12,851 bases of DNA, from the NCBI GenBank assembly GCA_017621015.1, contig JAGAUC010000323.1, positions 1 through 12,851 of the forward strand. Direction: 5' to 3'. This DNA comes from Clostridia bacterium (GTDB lineage: Bacteria; Bacillota; Clostridia; Oscillospirales; CAG-272). Both the position numbers and the translations under genes were made by a program. The notes beneath the pieces were generated by a model. It was not told where the DNA came from. It searched no databases and saw only the letters and a program-made list of their open reading frames with translations. Positions 1-7,073 of the stretch are shown here, piece by piece. Position 1 is the first letter of the stretch, and the number at the start of each line of letters is the position of its first letter.

Positions 1-1
1 C

Positions 2-505
2 GAGGGTACGATGTACAATCTGGTCGGCTTTCAGACCCATCTGACCTTCCCCGAGCAAAGAAGGGTGTTCCGTATGATCCCCGGTCTTGAGAACGCGGAG
101 TTTATGCGCTACGGCGTGATGCACCGCAATACCTATCTCAATTCGCCTGAGTATCTGAACGCCACCTATGCCATGCGTGAGCGTCCCGATATCTTTTTTG
201 CGGGACAGATGACGGGAGTTGAGGGCTATATCGAATCGGCCGGCTCCGGCTTTGTGGCGGGGCTGAATGCCGCCGCGCGTGTGCTGGGCAAGGACCCTGT
301 GGTCTTTCCACGCACGACCATGATCGGCGCAATGGCGCATTTTGTGGCAAATGGCGCTGTAGGGGCATTTGTTCCGATGAACGCCAATTTTGGCATTGTC
401 GAGCCTCTCGCGGAGAGGGTAAAGGGCGGCAAGGTGGCAAGATACGAGGTGGTTGCCCGCCGCGCACTTGAGGAGATCGAAAGACGGCTGCCCGAGTTTT
501 TGTGA
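2..505 (+). CDS. trmFO: TrmFO, folate/FAD-dependent tRNA (uracil-54-C5)-methyltransferase, C-terminal part (5' end outside window)
   Basis: The frame is open from base 2 and ends at TGA 503-505, giving about 167 residues. That is roughly the last 40 percent of a protein usually near 435-440 residues. TrmFO makes ribothymidine at position 54 of the tRNA T-loop in the cytoplasm, using methylenetetrahydrofolate and FAD. The family pattern is clear: a YNLVGFQTHL stretch, a RMIPGLENAEFMRYGVMHRN stretch, then GQMTGVEGYIESAGSGFVAG, which belongs to the flavin-binding core, and PMNANFGI near the end. The ATG at base 11 is an internal methionine, since homologous sequence continues upstream to the window edge. 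plsX follows after 57 bases on the same strand. The identification is firm; the N-terminal half and its promoter cannot be seen. Confidence 0.96.
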   Translation, partial: EGTMYNLVGFQTHLTFPEQRRVFRMIPGLENAEFMRYGVMHRNTYLNSPEYLNATYAMRERPDIFFAGQMTGVEGYIESAGSGFVAGLNAAARVLGKDPVVFPRTTMIGAMAHFVANGAVGAFVPMNANFGIVEPLAERVKGGKVARYEVVARRALEEIERRLPEFL

Positions 506-531
506 GGGCAGACGCTTTCCTGAAATACAAC

Positions 532-562
532 AAAAGGACAGCCGCTTGGCTGCTTAAAGCGT
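532..562 (+). promoter_or_regulatory. Distant Shine-Dalgarno plus bridging hairpin ahead of plsX
   Basis: The only good Shine-Dalgarno match before plsX is AAAAGGA at 532-538, whose last base is 24 nt from the ATG at 563. Bases 539-552 form a perfect 5-bp stem, CAGCC with GGCTG, closed by a GCTT loop. The 10 bases 553-562 then lead to the ATG. If the hairpin forms, the effective spacing falls to about 10 nt. An in-frame TGA at 521-523, with no ATG, GTG or TTG between it and 563, rules out an earlier start. Formation of the hairpin is inferred, not shown. Confidence 0.5.
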
Positions 563-1603
563 ATGAGAATTATCGTAGATGTTATGGGAGGCGACAACGC
601 GCCGCTTGAGACCGTAAAGGGCCTTTGTGCGGCCGCGGCAGAGTATAACGCCAGCTATATCGTCGTGGGCAATCAGCCCGAGATCGAACGGGTAGCCGCG
701 GAGAACGGCCTCGATCTGACACGCTTTGAGATCGTACATACCGAGACGGTCATGGAAATGGAGGATGATCCGCTTTCGGTGGTACGCGCGAAAAGCGATT
801 CCTCCATGAGCATGGGGCTTCGTCTGCTTGCCGAGGGTAAGGGCGACGCCTTCGTCAGCACAGGAAATACCGGTGCGCTCTTTACGGGTGCGACGCTCAT
901 TGTCCGTAAGATCAAGGGCATCCAGCGTGCGGCGCTGGCAATGGTTTTGCCGGCGGACCCGCCCGTGCTTCTTTTGGACTGCGGCGCCAATGTGGTGGTG
1001 ACCGACGAGTATCTGGAGCAGTTCGCCGTGATGGGCTCGGCCTATATGCAAAAAATGTTTGATTTGGAGACACCCCGCGTGGGACTCCTTAACAACGGCA
1101 CCGAGGCGTGCAAGGGCACCGAGCTTCAGCTTGCCGCCTACAAGCGCCTCTCGGCGTGCGATCGCATTCATTTTGTCGGCAACGTGGAGGGTAACTCCAT
1201 TCCGCAGAACGTGTGCGATGTGCTGGTGACCGACGGCTTTACCGGCAACGTGGTGCTCAAGACCATTGAGGGCGTGAGCAAGCTTATGATGCACGCGATG
1301 AAGGATATGTTTTATGCCAATGCGCTCACCAAGGTCTCGGCGCTTATGGTCAAGGGACGCGTGGGCGAGTTCAATAAGAAATTCGATGCCACCGAGTACG
1401 GAGGTGCACCGCTTCTGGGTATTTCGCGCCCGGTCATCAAGGCGCACGGCTCGTCCAATGCCAATGCCTTCAAAAACGCCATCCGTCAGGCCATTGATTA
1501 CAGCAATTCGGGCATCATTTATGACATTGCCGATGCCGCCGCTGAGTTTTTGGCGGCCAAAAAGGCGGCCAAGGAGGCCGAGAGGGCCGCTGAGGCTCAA
1601 TAA
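563..1603 (+). CDS. plsX: PlsX, phosphate acyltransferase (acyl-ACP:phosphate transacylase)
   Basis: PlsX converts acyl-ACP and phosphate into acyl-phosphate, the donor used by the membrane acyltransferase PlsY to begin phosphatidic acid synthesis. It is a peripheral protein at the inner face of the membrane. The 346-residue product starts with the family's MGGDNAP motif (residues 8-14). It continues with VSTGNTGA (98-105), LLDCGAN (137-143), GLLNNGTEACKG (174-185), VTDGFTGNV (222-230), EYGGAPLLGI (278-287) and KAHGSSNA (293-300). The start is the only usable one in frame. The last 15 or so residues are an Ala/Glu/Lys tail, which makes the protein slightly longer than the common 330-335. The next gene is rnc, 36 bases on; no acyl carrier protein gene lies between them, unlike many Firmicutes. 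Confidence 0.97.
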   Translation: MRIIVDVMGGDNAPLETVKGLCAAAAEYNASYIVVGNQPEIERVAAENGLDLTRFEIVHTETVMEMEDDPLSVVRAKSDSSMSMGLRLLAEGKGDAFVSTGNTGALFTGATLIVRKIKGIQRAALAMVLPADPPVLLLDCGANVVVTDEYLEQFAVMGSAYMQKMFDLETPRVGLLNNGTEACKGTELQLAAYKRLSACDRIHFVGNVEGNSIPQNVCDVLVTDGFTGNVVLKTIEGVSKLMMHAMKDMFYANALTKVSALMVKGRVGEFNKKFDATEYGGAPLLGISRPVIKAHGSSNANAFKNAIRQAIDYSNSGIIYDIADAAAEFLAAKKAAKEAERAAEAQ

Positions 1604-1639
1604 ATACAACCGACCGTTTGGGTCAGAACAGGAAAAGAA

Positions 1640-2344
1640 ATGTTACCAAAGGATATCGCAGAGCTGGAGGCCGCGATCGGCTACAGCTTTTGCCACAAGG
1701 AAACGCTGAAAACGGCGCTCACGCATTCTTCCTACTCCAATGAGCTCCGTGCCAAAAAAATATCGGTCAGCTGCAACGAAAGACTGGAGTTTCTCGGAGA
1801 TTCGGTGCTTTCGATCATTGTCAGCGAGTATCTTTTCAAGGAAAATCGCTATCTTCCCGAGGGCGAGCTGACAAAGCTTCGCAAGGAGCTGGTCTGCGGC
1901 CGAACGCTGGCGGATCTGGCGCGCGGGATCGCGCTGGGAGACTATCTGCTTCTCGGCAACGGGGAGGAAAAGAACGGCGGCCGGGCAAACGATAAGATCC
2001 TGGAAAACGCATTTGAGGCACTTTTGGCGGCCATCTATCTGGATGCCGGTGCCGAGGGCAAAAACGTGGTCTCGAGATTTCTTTTGCCTCGCGTAAAGGA
2101 AAAGACCAAGGAGATCGGCCACGGAAGTGACTTTAAAACCGCGCTTCAGCAGTTTGTTCAGCAGACGGAGGGCGATTTTCTGGAGTACGTTGTGGTGGGC
2201 GAAAGTGGCCCCGATCACAACAAGACCTATACCGTGGAGGCAAAGCTGAATTCCAACATCATCGGCAGAGGTACGGGACGTACGAAAAAGGAAGCAGAGC
2301 AGCAGGCGGCCAAGGAGGGCCTTGCGCTGTTCGGCGAGGATTGA
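1640..2344 (+). CDS. rnc: Ribonuclease III
   Basis: RNase III cuts double-stranded RNA, processes rRNA precursors and matures or destroys structured mRNAs in the cytoplasm. The 234-residue protein has the usual length and layout. The N-terminal catalytic domain (about 1-155) carries the signature NERLEFLGD (46-54), supplying E47, E50 and D54. A second helix, ILENAFEALLAAIYLD (120-135), supplies E126. A double-stranded-RNA-binding domain (about 164-231) ends in TKKEAEQQAAKEGLALF. At the position where the E. coli enzyme has metal ligand D114, this protein has N123 (codon AAC). The start has AGGA at 1630-1633, six bases before the ATG. The gene lies between plsX and a radical SAM gene, the usual neighbourhood upstream of smc in Clostridia. 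A terminator-like hairpin follows at once. Confidence 0.97.
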   Translation: MLPKDIAELEAAIGYSFCHKETLKTALTHSSYSNELRAKKISVSCNERLEFLGDSVLSIIVSEYLFKENRYLPEGELTKLRKELVCGRTLADLARGIALGDYLLLGNGEEKNGGRANDKILENAFEALLAAIYLDAGAEGKNVVSRFLLPRVKEKTKEIGHGSDFKTALQQFVQQTEGDFLEYVVVGESGPDHNKTYTVEAKLNSNIIGRGTGRTKKEAEQQAAKEGLALFGED

Positions 2345-2371
2345 GGGGAACCGAGCGTTCCCCTTTCTTTG
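2345..2371 (+). terminator. Intrinsic-terminator-like hairpin after rnc
   Basis: GGGGAAC (2345-2351) pairs perfectly with GTTCCCC (2357-2363) around a 5-nt CGAGC loop. TTTCTTT follows directly (2364-2370). The stem is 7 bp and the U-tract is interrupted by one C, so this may be a leaky terminator or attenuator rather than a full stop. It begins the base after the rnc stop codon and ends before the next gene's ribosome binding site, so transcripts crossing it would feed the radical SAM gene and beyond. Confidence 0.6.
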
Positions 2372-2386
2372 ATAAAAGGAGGGGCT

Positions 2387-3397
2387 ATGAGGCACGTAAA
2401 CATACCGATCTTCATTCCGCATATGGGCTGTCCGAATTTATGTGTATTTTGTGACCAGCGCTCAATTTCGGGAAAAATGGATTTTGACGAGAGTCACGTA
2501 CGTGAGGAGATCGAGGAAAGTTTGGCTACGATCGAACGGGATGCCGAGACAGAAATTGCGTTCTTTGGCGGCTCGTTTACCGGCATCGATCGGGCGCTGA
2601 TGTGCCGCCTTCTGGACGTGGCACAGAAATACATCGACCGCGGGCGCGTGAGTGCCATCCGCCTTTCCACAAGGCCCGACTACATCGACCGCGAGGTGCT
2701 GGATATTTTGTCGCGCTATGGGGTGAAAACCATTGAGCTGGGGCTTCAGAGCATGGACGATGGCGTGCTGGCCGCCTCAAGGCGCGGCCACGATACGGCC
2801 ACGGCCGAGAAGGCATGCGCCCTTGTGAAGGAATACGGCTTTTCGCTGGTGGGGCAGATGATGATCGGTCTGCCCGGGTCGAGTGCCGAAAAGGAGAAGC
2901 GAACAGCCGAGAGGTTGTGTGAGCTTGGCGTGGATGCGGTGCGCATCTATCCCACGGTGGTCTTTGAGGGCACCGAGCTTTGTGCGATGGCCCGGTCGGG
3001 GAGCTACGTTCCGCTTGATGAGCAGGAGGCGATTAACAGGACAAAAATTGCGCTTCGCGTGTTCGCCGAGCACGGCGTTCCGTGCATTCGTGTGGGGCTC
3101 TGCGCATCGGAAAGGCTGGCTTCGAGCGAGGTTTATGGCGGCGCCAACCACAGCGCGATCGGGGAGCTGGCCATGGGTGAGCTGTACTACGATCTCATAT
3201 GTGAGAAACTGGACGGTATGGGCGATCTTGCGGGCAAGCAGGTGGTTTTGTACGTGGCCAGGGGTGAGGTTTCCAAGGCGATTGGGCAAAAACGCAAAAA
3301 TTATCAAAGAATTTTAAAAAAATATGCACTAAAAGGGCTGAAAGTTCTTGAAAAAAATGAAATTTTGAGTTATAATATATTAATTGAGATTATATAA
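2387..3397 (+). CDS. Elp3-like radical SAM protein, substrate unknown
   Basis: The 336-residue product has a radical SAM CxxxCxxC cluster site near its start (C15, C19, C22 in GCPNLCVFCDQ), expected to hold a [4Fe-4S] cluster that splits S-adenosylmethionine. The SAM-contact strand FFGGSFTGI (59-67) and IRLSTRPDYI (91-100) resemble the core of the Elp3 group, and ELGLQSMDDGVL and QMMIGLPG follow. There is no room for the acetyltransferase domain of true Elp3. The C-terminal part includes a basic patch, GQKRKNYQRILKKYALK. A TTG at 2369 in the same frame lies in the terminator T-run and lacks a ribosome site; the ATG at 2387 is 4 bases after AAAGGAGG (2375-2382) and is chosen. Genes of this type commonly sit between rnc and smc in Clostridia, but I know of no assigned reaction. 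The last 110 bases turn strongly AT-rich and contain the smc promoter. Confidence 0.9.
   Translation: MRHVNIPIFIPHMGCPNLCVFCDQRSISGKMDFDESHVREEIEESLATIERDAETEIAFFGGSFTGIDRALMCRLLDVAQKYIDRGRVSAIRLSTRPDYIDREVLDILSRYGVKTIELGLQSMDDGVLAASRRGHDTATAEKACALVKEYGFSLVGQMMIGLPGSSAEKEKRTAERLCELGVDAVRIYPTVVFEGTELCAMARSGSYVPLDEQEAINRTKIALRVFAEHGVPCIRVGLCASERLASSEVYGGANHSAIGELAMGELYYDLICEKLDGMGDLAGKQVVLYVARGEVSKAIGQKRKNYQRILKKYALKGLKVLEKNEILSYNILIEII
3348..3376 (+). promoter_or_regulatory. Predicted sigma-A promoter for smc, inside the 3' end of the radical SAM gene
   Basis: TTGAAA (3348-3353) and TATAAT (3371-3376) are separated by exactly 17 bases. This is a 5-of-6 match at -35 and a perfect -10. A-rich runs just upstream (including seven A at 3316-3322) could act as an UP element. 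Transcription would start near 3383 and give a leader of about 58 nt before the smc start. The element lies within codons of the upstream gene, in an AT-rich island that contrasts with the GC-rich surroundings. Confidence 0.75.
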
Positions 3398-3426
3398 TAA
3401 TATTTAATGTATTTTACAATATATTT

Positions 3427-3443
3427 AGGAGGGCGCTCTTTTG
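3427..3443 (+). promoter_or_regulatory. Ribosome binding site and TTG start of smc
   Basis: AGGAGG at 3427-3432 is a near-perfect Shine-Dalgarno sequence, 8 bases before TTG 3441-3443. No ATG or GTG gives a family-length N-terminus here, and the residues right after the TTG (YLKSLELQGFKSF) match the start of Smc proteins. The strong site combined with a weak start codon is therefore taken as the true initiation signal. Confidence 0.85.
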
Positions 3444-6400
3444 TATCTGAAATCTTTGGAGCTTCAAGGCTTTAAATCCTTCCCCGACAAAACCAAGCTG
3501 ACGTTTGAATCGGGCGCAACGGTCATCGTTGGCCCCAACGGAAGCGGAAAATCGAATATAGCCGATGCGATGCGGTGGGTTCTCGGTGAGATCTCCTCCA
3601 AGAACATCCGCGGAAGCAAAATGGAGGACATCATCTTTGGCGGTGCGGACAGCCGCAAGCCCATGGGATACGCCGAGGTATCGGTGACCTTTGACAACCG
3701 CGACGAGTTCAGCCGTTTGGACTGCCCATACGATGAGGTTACGGTCACCCGTCGGTATTACCGCTCGGGCGACAGCGAATACTACATAAACCGTCAGGCG
3801 GTCCGTTTGCGCGACATATACGAGATGTTTATGAACACAGGTGTCGGACGTGACGGCTATTCCATCATCGGTCAGGGTAAGATCGCGGAGATCATCTCGC
3901 GCAAGAGCGACGAGAGACGAAGCATTTTTGAGGACGCGTCGGGCATTGCCAAGTACCGCCACAAAAAGACCGAGACCGAGCGCCGTCTTTCGGACACCGA
4001 GGACAATATGACGCGCATCGGCGACGTGTTTGCCGAGGTCGCGGCGCAGGTAGGGCCTCTGGAAAAGGAAGCCGAGAAAGCCTCGCGCGCCATCGAGCTT
4101 CTGGAGACCAAGAAGCGTGTGGACGTTCAGCTTTGGCTTTACGATACCGATAAGCTTCGCACCGAGATCGCCGAGGCGGAGGATCTCTTTAACCGTTCCG
4201 CGTTTGACCTTAAGACCATAAACGATACCATCGAGTCCTACGAGGCGCAGAACGAAAAGCTGTTTGACATTTCACAGAGCAATAAATACGCTTCCGAGCA
4301 GCTTCTCGGCGAGATCGGTAAGCAGACCGAGGCTAACCACGCACTGGACAGCGAATATCAGGTGGCCGAGGCCAGCCGCCGCCATACGGGCGAGATGTCC
4401 GAGGCGGCTATGGGCCGCATTTCGGAGCTGGAAAATACGCTTGCCCAGGAAAAGGCGGCCAAGGCCGAAAAGCTTTTGCATATCGAGCAGCTTCACCGTC
4501 ATCACGAGGAGCTCAAAAATGCCCATGCCGAGGCCATTGCCGAGCAGACGCGACTTCGCGGCGAGGCGGACAGGCTTCTTTCGCTCAGCGAGGAGGCGCT
4601 CACAGATCTTCGCGCCTTTGAAAAGGACGCTACCGACATTCGCGTTCGCCTTTCGGTTATTGAGAACGCCAAGAATGCGGACGGTGACAAAAACAGCAGC
4701 ATTTTGGAGGAGATCCGCAAGTATGAGGAGATCGCCGAAACGCTTAAAGGGCAGATCACCGCTTGCGAGAAAACACTGGAGGAATATACGGGTGCCATTG
4801 AGTCTCTGGATGCCGAGATTGCCGCATTTACCGAAAAGAGAAACGCGCTTTACGAGGAGCGCCGTGAGAACGACGAAAAACTGGCCGAGGTGCGCCTGAA
4901 GCGCGATTCGCTGGCACAGAGGATCGAGACCTTCCGCACCATGGAGGAGCAGCTTGAGGGTTACAGCAACAGCGTCCGCTTTGTCATGAAGGCGTACGCC
5001 GAGGGCAAGATCACCACGGCGTCGGGTAAGGCGTGCGACACCATTTACGGCCCGCTTTCTAAGGTCATTTCGGTCGGAGACGAGCACGTGGTGGCCATTG
5101 AAACGGCGCTCGCCGCCAACCTTCAGCACATCGTAGTCGAGAACGAGGAGACCGCCAAGGCCGCGATGTACGCGCTCAAGCGCGCCGAGGGTGGCCGCGC
5201 CACCTTTTTCCCCATCACCTCGATGCGTCCGCAGGGCGCTACACACGAGATGGAGGAGTCACGTGCTTACAAGGGCTTTGTTTCCTTTGCGGACGAGTTG
5301 GTCTTTTGCGAGGATAAATTCAAGGATATCGTCTCGTCGCTTCTGGGCCGGACGGTGGTCTTTGACAACATTGAAAACACCACGGAAATGGCCAAGGCAC
5401 TTCGTTACCGCGTGCAGGTCGTGACCTTAGACGGTCAGCAGATCCGCGTGGGCGGCTCGTTTACGGGCGGTAGTGTCAAGTCGAGCGGCGGTATGCTCAG
5501 CCGTGCCAGCGAGATCAAGCGTCTTTCCGAAAAGCTGGCGGAGGAGGAGAAAAAGCTTTCCTCTTGCCTTGAAAAGCAGAAGGTGCTTGAGGAAAAGATC
5601 GCAACGACCGAGGAGGACAGCTCCTCGCTTGAGGATAAGCGTCGCCTTTACGAAGTGATGCGGACGAGCGAGGCCACAAGGGCCGATCAGCTTCGTGCCA
5701 AGGCCGATGCCAACGAAACGCTTTCCGAGAAGCTTCGTGCCGACTACGGCGACGTTATCGAGCAGAGCCGCCGCTACGAGGAAGAGGAGGAGGTGCTTCG
5801 CGCCAAGGAGACCGAGCTTTCTGCGCGTATCACCGAAATTACCGAGCTTCGCGTGCAAAAGGATGTGGAGCGCGGCGAGATGCTGGAGAAGTGCGACGAG
5901 CTTTCGCTTAAGGTCACCGAGCTTTACATTAAGGTCAGCGAAACGGGCAAGGATATCGAGACCGAGCAGACCTTTGCCGAGTCGATCGAGGCTCGCATCT
6001 CCAACTGCCTTGCCGATATTGACGAGCAAAAGCGCCGTGTGGAGGAGTGCGCGCGCCGTATGACCGATTTTGAGGAGTCGCAGAAAGAAAATCGCCGTCG
6101 GCTTACCGAGGGTGAGAAGCTTCTTGAGCAGCTCAACCAAAAGCGTGCACAGCTGGAGAGCGACAGCTTCTCGTTTGAAAAGAAGCTGAGTGCGATGAAC
6201 GCCAAGATCCGCGAAAAGCGCTCCGAGCAGGAAAACGTATTCCGCGAGCACACCAAGAACGAGAACAAGCTGAATTCGCTCAAAAACGAGCAGGATAAGC
6301 TGGCTACCAAGCTTTGGGACGATTACGAGATGACGCGTGCCGAGGCGGTGGCGCTGGATTATCCGCCGCTTACCAAGGTCACCCGCGCAGGCGCGGCGGC

Positions 6401-7073
6401 CAAGCAGATCGATTGCCGCAACAAGCTTCGCGCCATCGGAAACGTCGATCTTGACGCGGTGAATAAATACAAAGAGGTCAAGGAACGCTATGACCGTATG
6501 GACAAGCAGATCAAGGACCTGGAGGCCTCGAGAAGTGAGCTGATGAAGATCATCGACCGCCTGGAGACCGAGATGAAGGCGGCGTTCACCGAGTCCTTCA
6601 ATAAGATCAACGAAAACTTCGGACGTACCTTCTCCGAGCTGTTTGGCGGCGGTACGGCGGAGATCGTGCTGACCGAGCCGGAGAACGTGCTGACCAGCGG
6701 CATTGAGATCAAGGCCGCACCTCCCGGAAAGATCATCAAGAATCTGATGCAGCTTTCGGGCGGCGAGCAGTCCTTTGTGGCGATTGCGCTTCTGTTTGCG
6801 ATCCTCAATGTCAATCCGCCCCCCTTCTGCATCATGGACGAGATCGAGGCGGCGTTGGACGAGGTCAACGTGGCGCGTTTGGCCGAGTACATCAAGCGTT
6901 ACTCCGACAGCACACAGTTTGTTATGATCACACACCGCCGCGGTACCATGGAGGCGGCCAATATGCTCTACGGTGTTACCATGCCTGAGCGCGGCATTTC
7001 CAAGGTGCTGGGGCTTGACGTGAGCGAAATTTCCAAGAAGAAGGGAGACGATTGGGATGGCATTTTTGGATAA
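3441..7073 (+). CDS. smc: Smc, chromosome segregation ATPase
   Basis: Smc forms a ring-shaped homodimer which, with ScpA and ScpB, extrudes and compacts chromosomal DNA. The product has 1210 residues, close to the family norm near 1190. The N-terminal ATPase half holds Walker A GPNGSGKS (31-38) and MEDIIFGG. Two long heptad-rich, Glu/Lys/Arg-rich coiled-coil arms flank a hinge at about 505-680, which includes the glycine motif GGSFTGG near 671-677. The C-terminal half carries the signature LSGGEQ (1105-1110) and Walker B FCIMDEIEAALDE (from 1129, with D1133 and E1134), followed by MITHRRGTME. The signature ends in Gln where many bacterial Smc proteins have Arg. Initiation is at TTG with a strong ribosome site, and a predicted promoter lies 65-93 bases upstream. 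The last 17 bases overlap ftsY, which suggests translational coupling. Confidence 0.98.
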   Translation: MYLKSLELQGFKSFPDKTKLTFESGATVIVGPNGSGKSNIADAMRWVLGEISSKNIRGSKMEDIIFGGADSRKPMGYAEVSVTFDNRDEFSRLDCPYDEVTVTRRYYRSGDSEYYINRQAVRLRDIYEMFMNTGVGRDGYSIIGQGKIAEIISRKSDERRSIFEDASGIAKYRHKKTETERRLSDTEDNMTRIGDVFAEVAAQVGPLEKEAEKASRAIELLETKKRVDVQLWLYDTDKLRTEIAEAEDLFNRSAFDLKTINDTIESYEAQNEKLFDISQSNKYASEQLLGEIGKQTEANHALDSEYQVAEASRRHTGEMSEAAMGRISELENTLAQEKAAKAEKLLHIEQLHRHHEELKNAHAEAIAEQTRLRGEADRLLSLSEEALTDLRAFEKDATDIRVRLSVIENAKNADGDKNSSILEEIRKYEEIAETLKGQITACEKTLEEYTGAIESLDAEIAAFTEKRNALYEERRENDEKLAEVRLKRDSLAQRIETFRTMEEQLEGYSNSVRFVMKAYAEGKITTASGKACDTIYGPLSKVISVGDEHVVAIETALAANLQHIVVENEETAKAAMYALKRAEGGRATFFPITSMRPQGATHEMEESRAYKGFVSFADELVFCEDKFKDIVSSLLGRTVVFDNIENTTEMAKALRYRVQVVTLDGQQIRVGGSFTGGSVKSSGGMLSRASEIKRLSEKLAEEEKKLSSCLEKQKVLEEKIATTEEDSSSLEDKRRLYEVMRTSEATRADQLRAKADANETLSEKLRADYGDVIEQSRRYEEEEEVLRAKETELSARITEITELRVQKDVERGEMLEKCDELSLKVTELYIKVSETGKDIETEQTFAESIEARISNCLADIDEQKRRVEECARRMTDFEESQKENRRRLTEGEKLLEQLNQKRAQLESDSFSFEKKLSAMNAKIREKRSEQENVFREHTKNENKLNSLKNEQDKLATKLWDDYEMTRAEAVALDYPPLTKVTRAGAAAKQIDCRNKLRAIGNVDLDAVNKYKEVKERYDRMDKQIKDLEASRSELMKIIDRLETEMKAAFTESFNKINENFGRTFSELFGGGTAEIVLTEPENVLTSGIEIKAAPPGKIIKNLMQLSGGEQSFVAIALLFAILNVNPPPFCIMDEIEAALDEVNVARLAEYIKRYSDSTQFVMITHRRGTMEAANMLYGVTMPERGISKVLGLDVSEISKKKGDDWDGIFG

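Noticed and set aside
629..636. GCGGCCGC palindrome early in plsX
   Set aside because: Short palindrome made by Ala-rich codons in GC-rich DNA; no loop and no conserved placement relative to the start.
554..1609. Minus-strand open frame covering plsX almost exactly
   Set aside because: Mirror of the strongly conserved plsX; His/Arg-rich and without a known domain.
2348..2360. GAAC-N5-GTTC resembling a LexA/DinR box
   Set aside because: The Gram-positive SOS box has a 4-base spacer (GAAC-N4-GTTC); here it is 5, and the repeat is explained by the terminator stem.
3393..3398. Second TATAAT before smc
   Set aside because: The only upstream -35-like sequence, TTGAGT at 3365-3370, is 22 bases away, too far. 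The promoter at 3348-3376 is far better.
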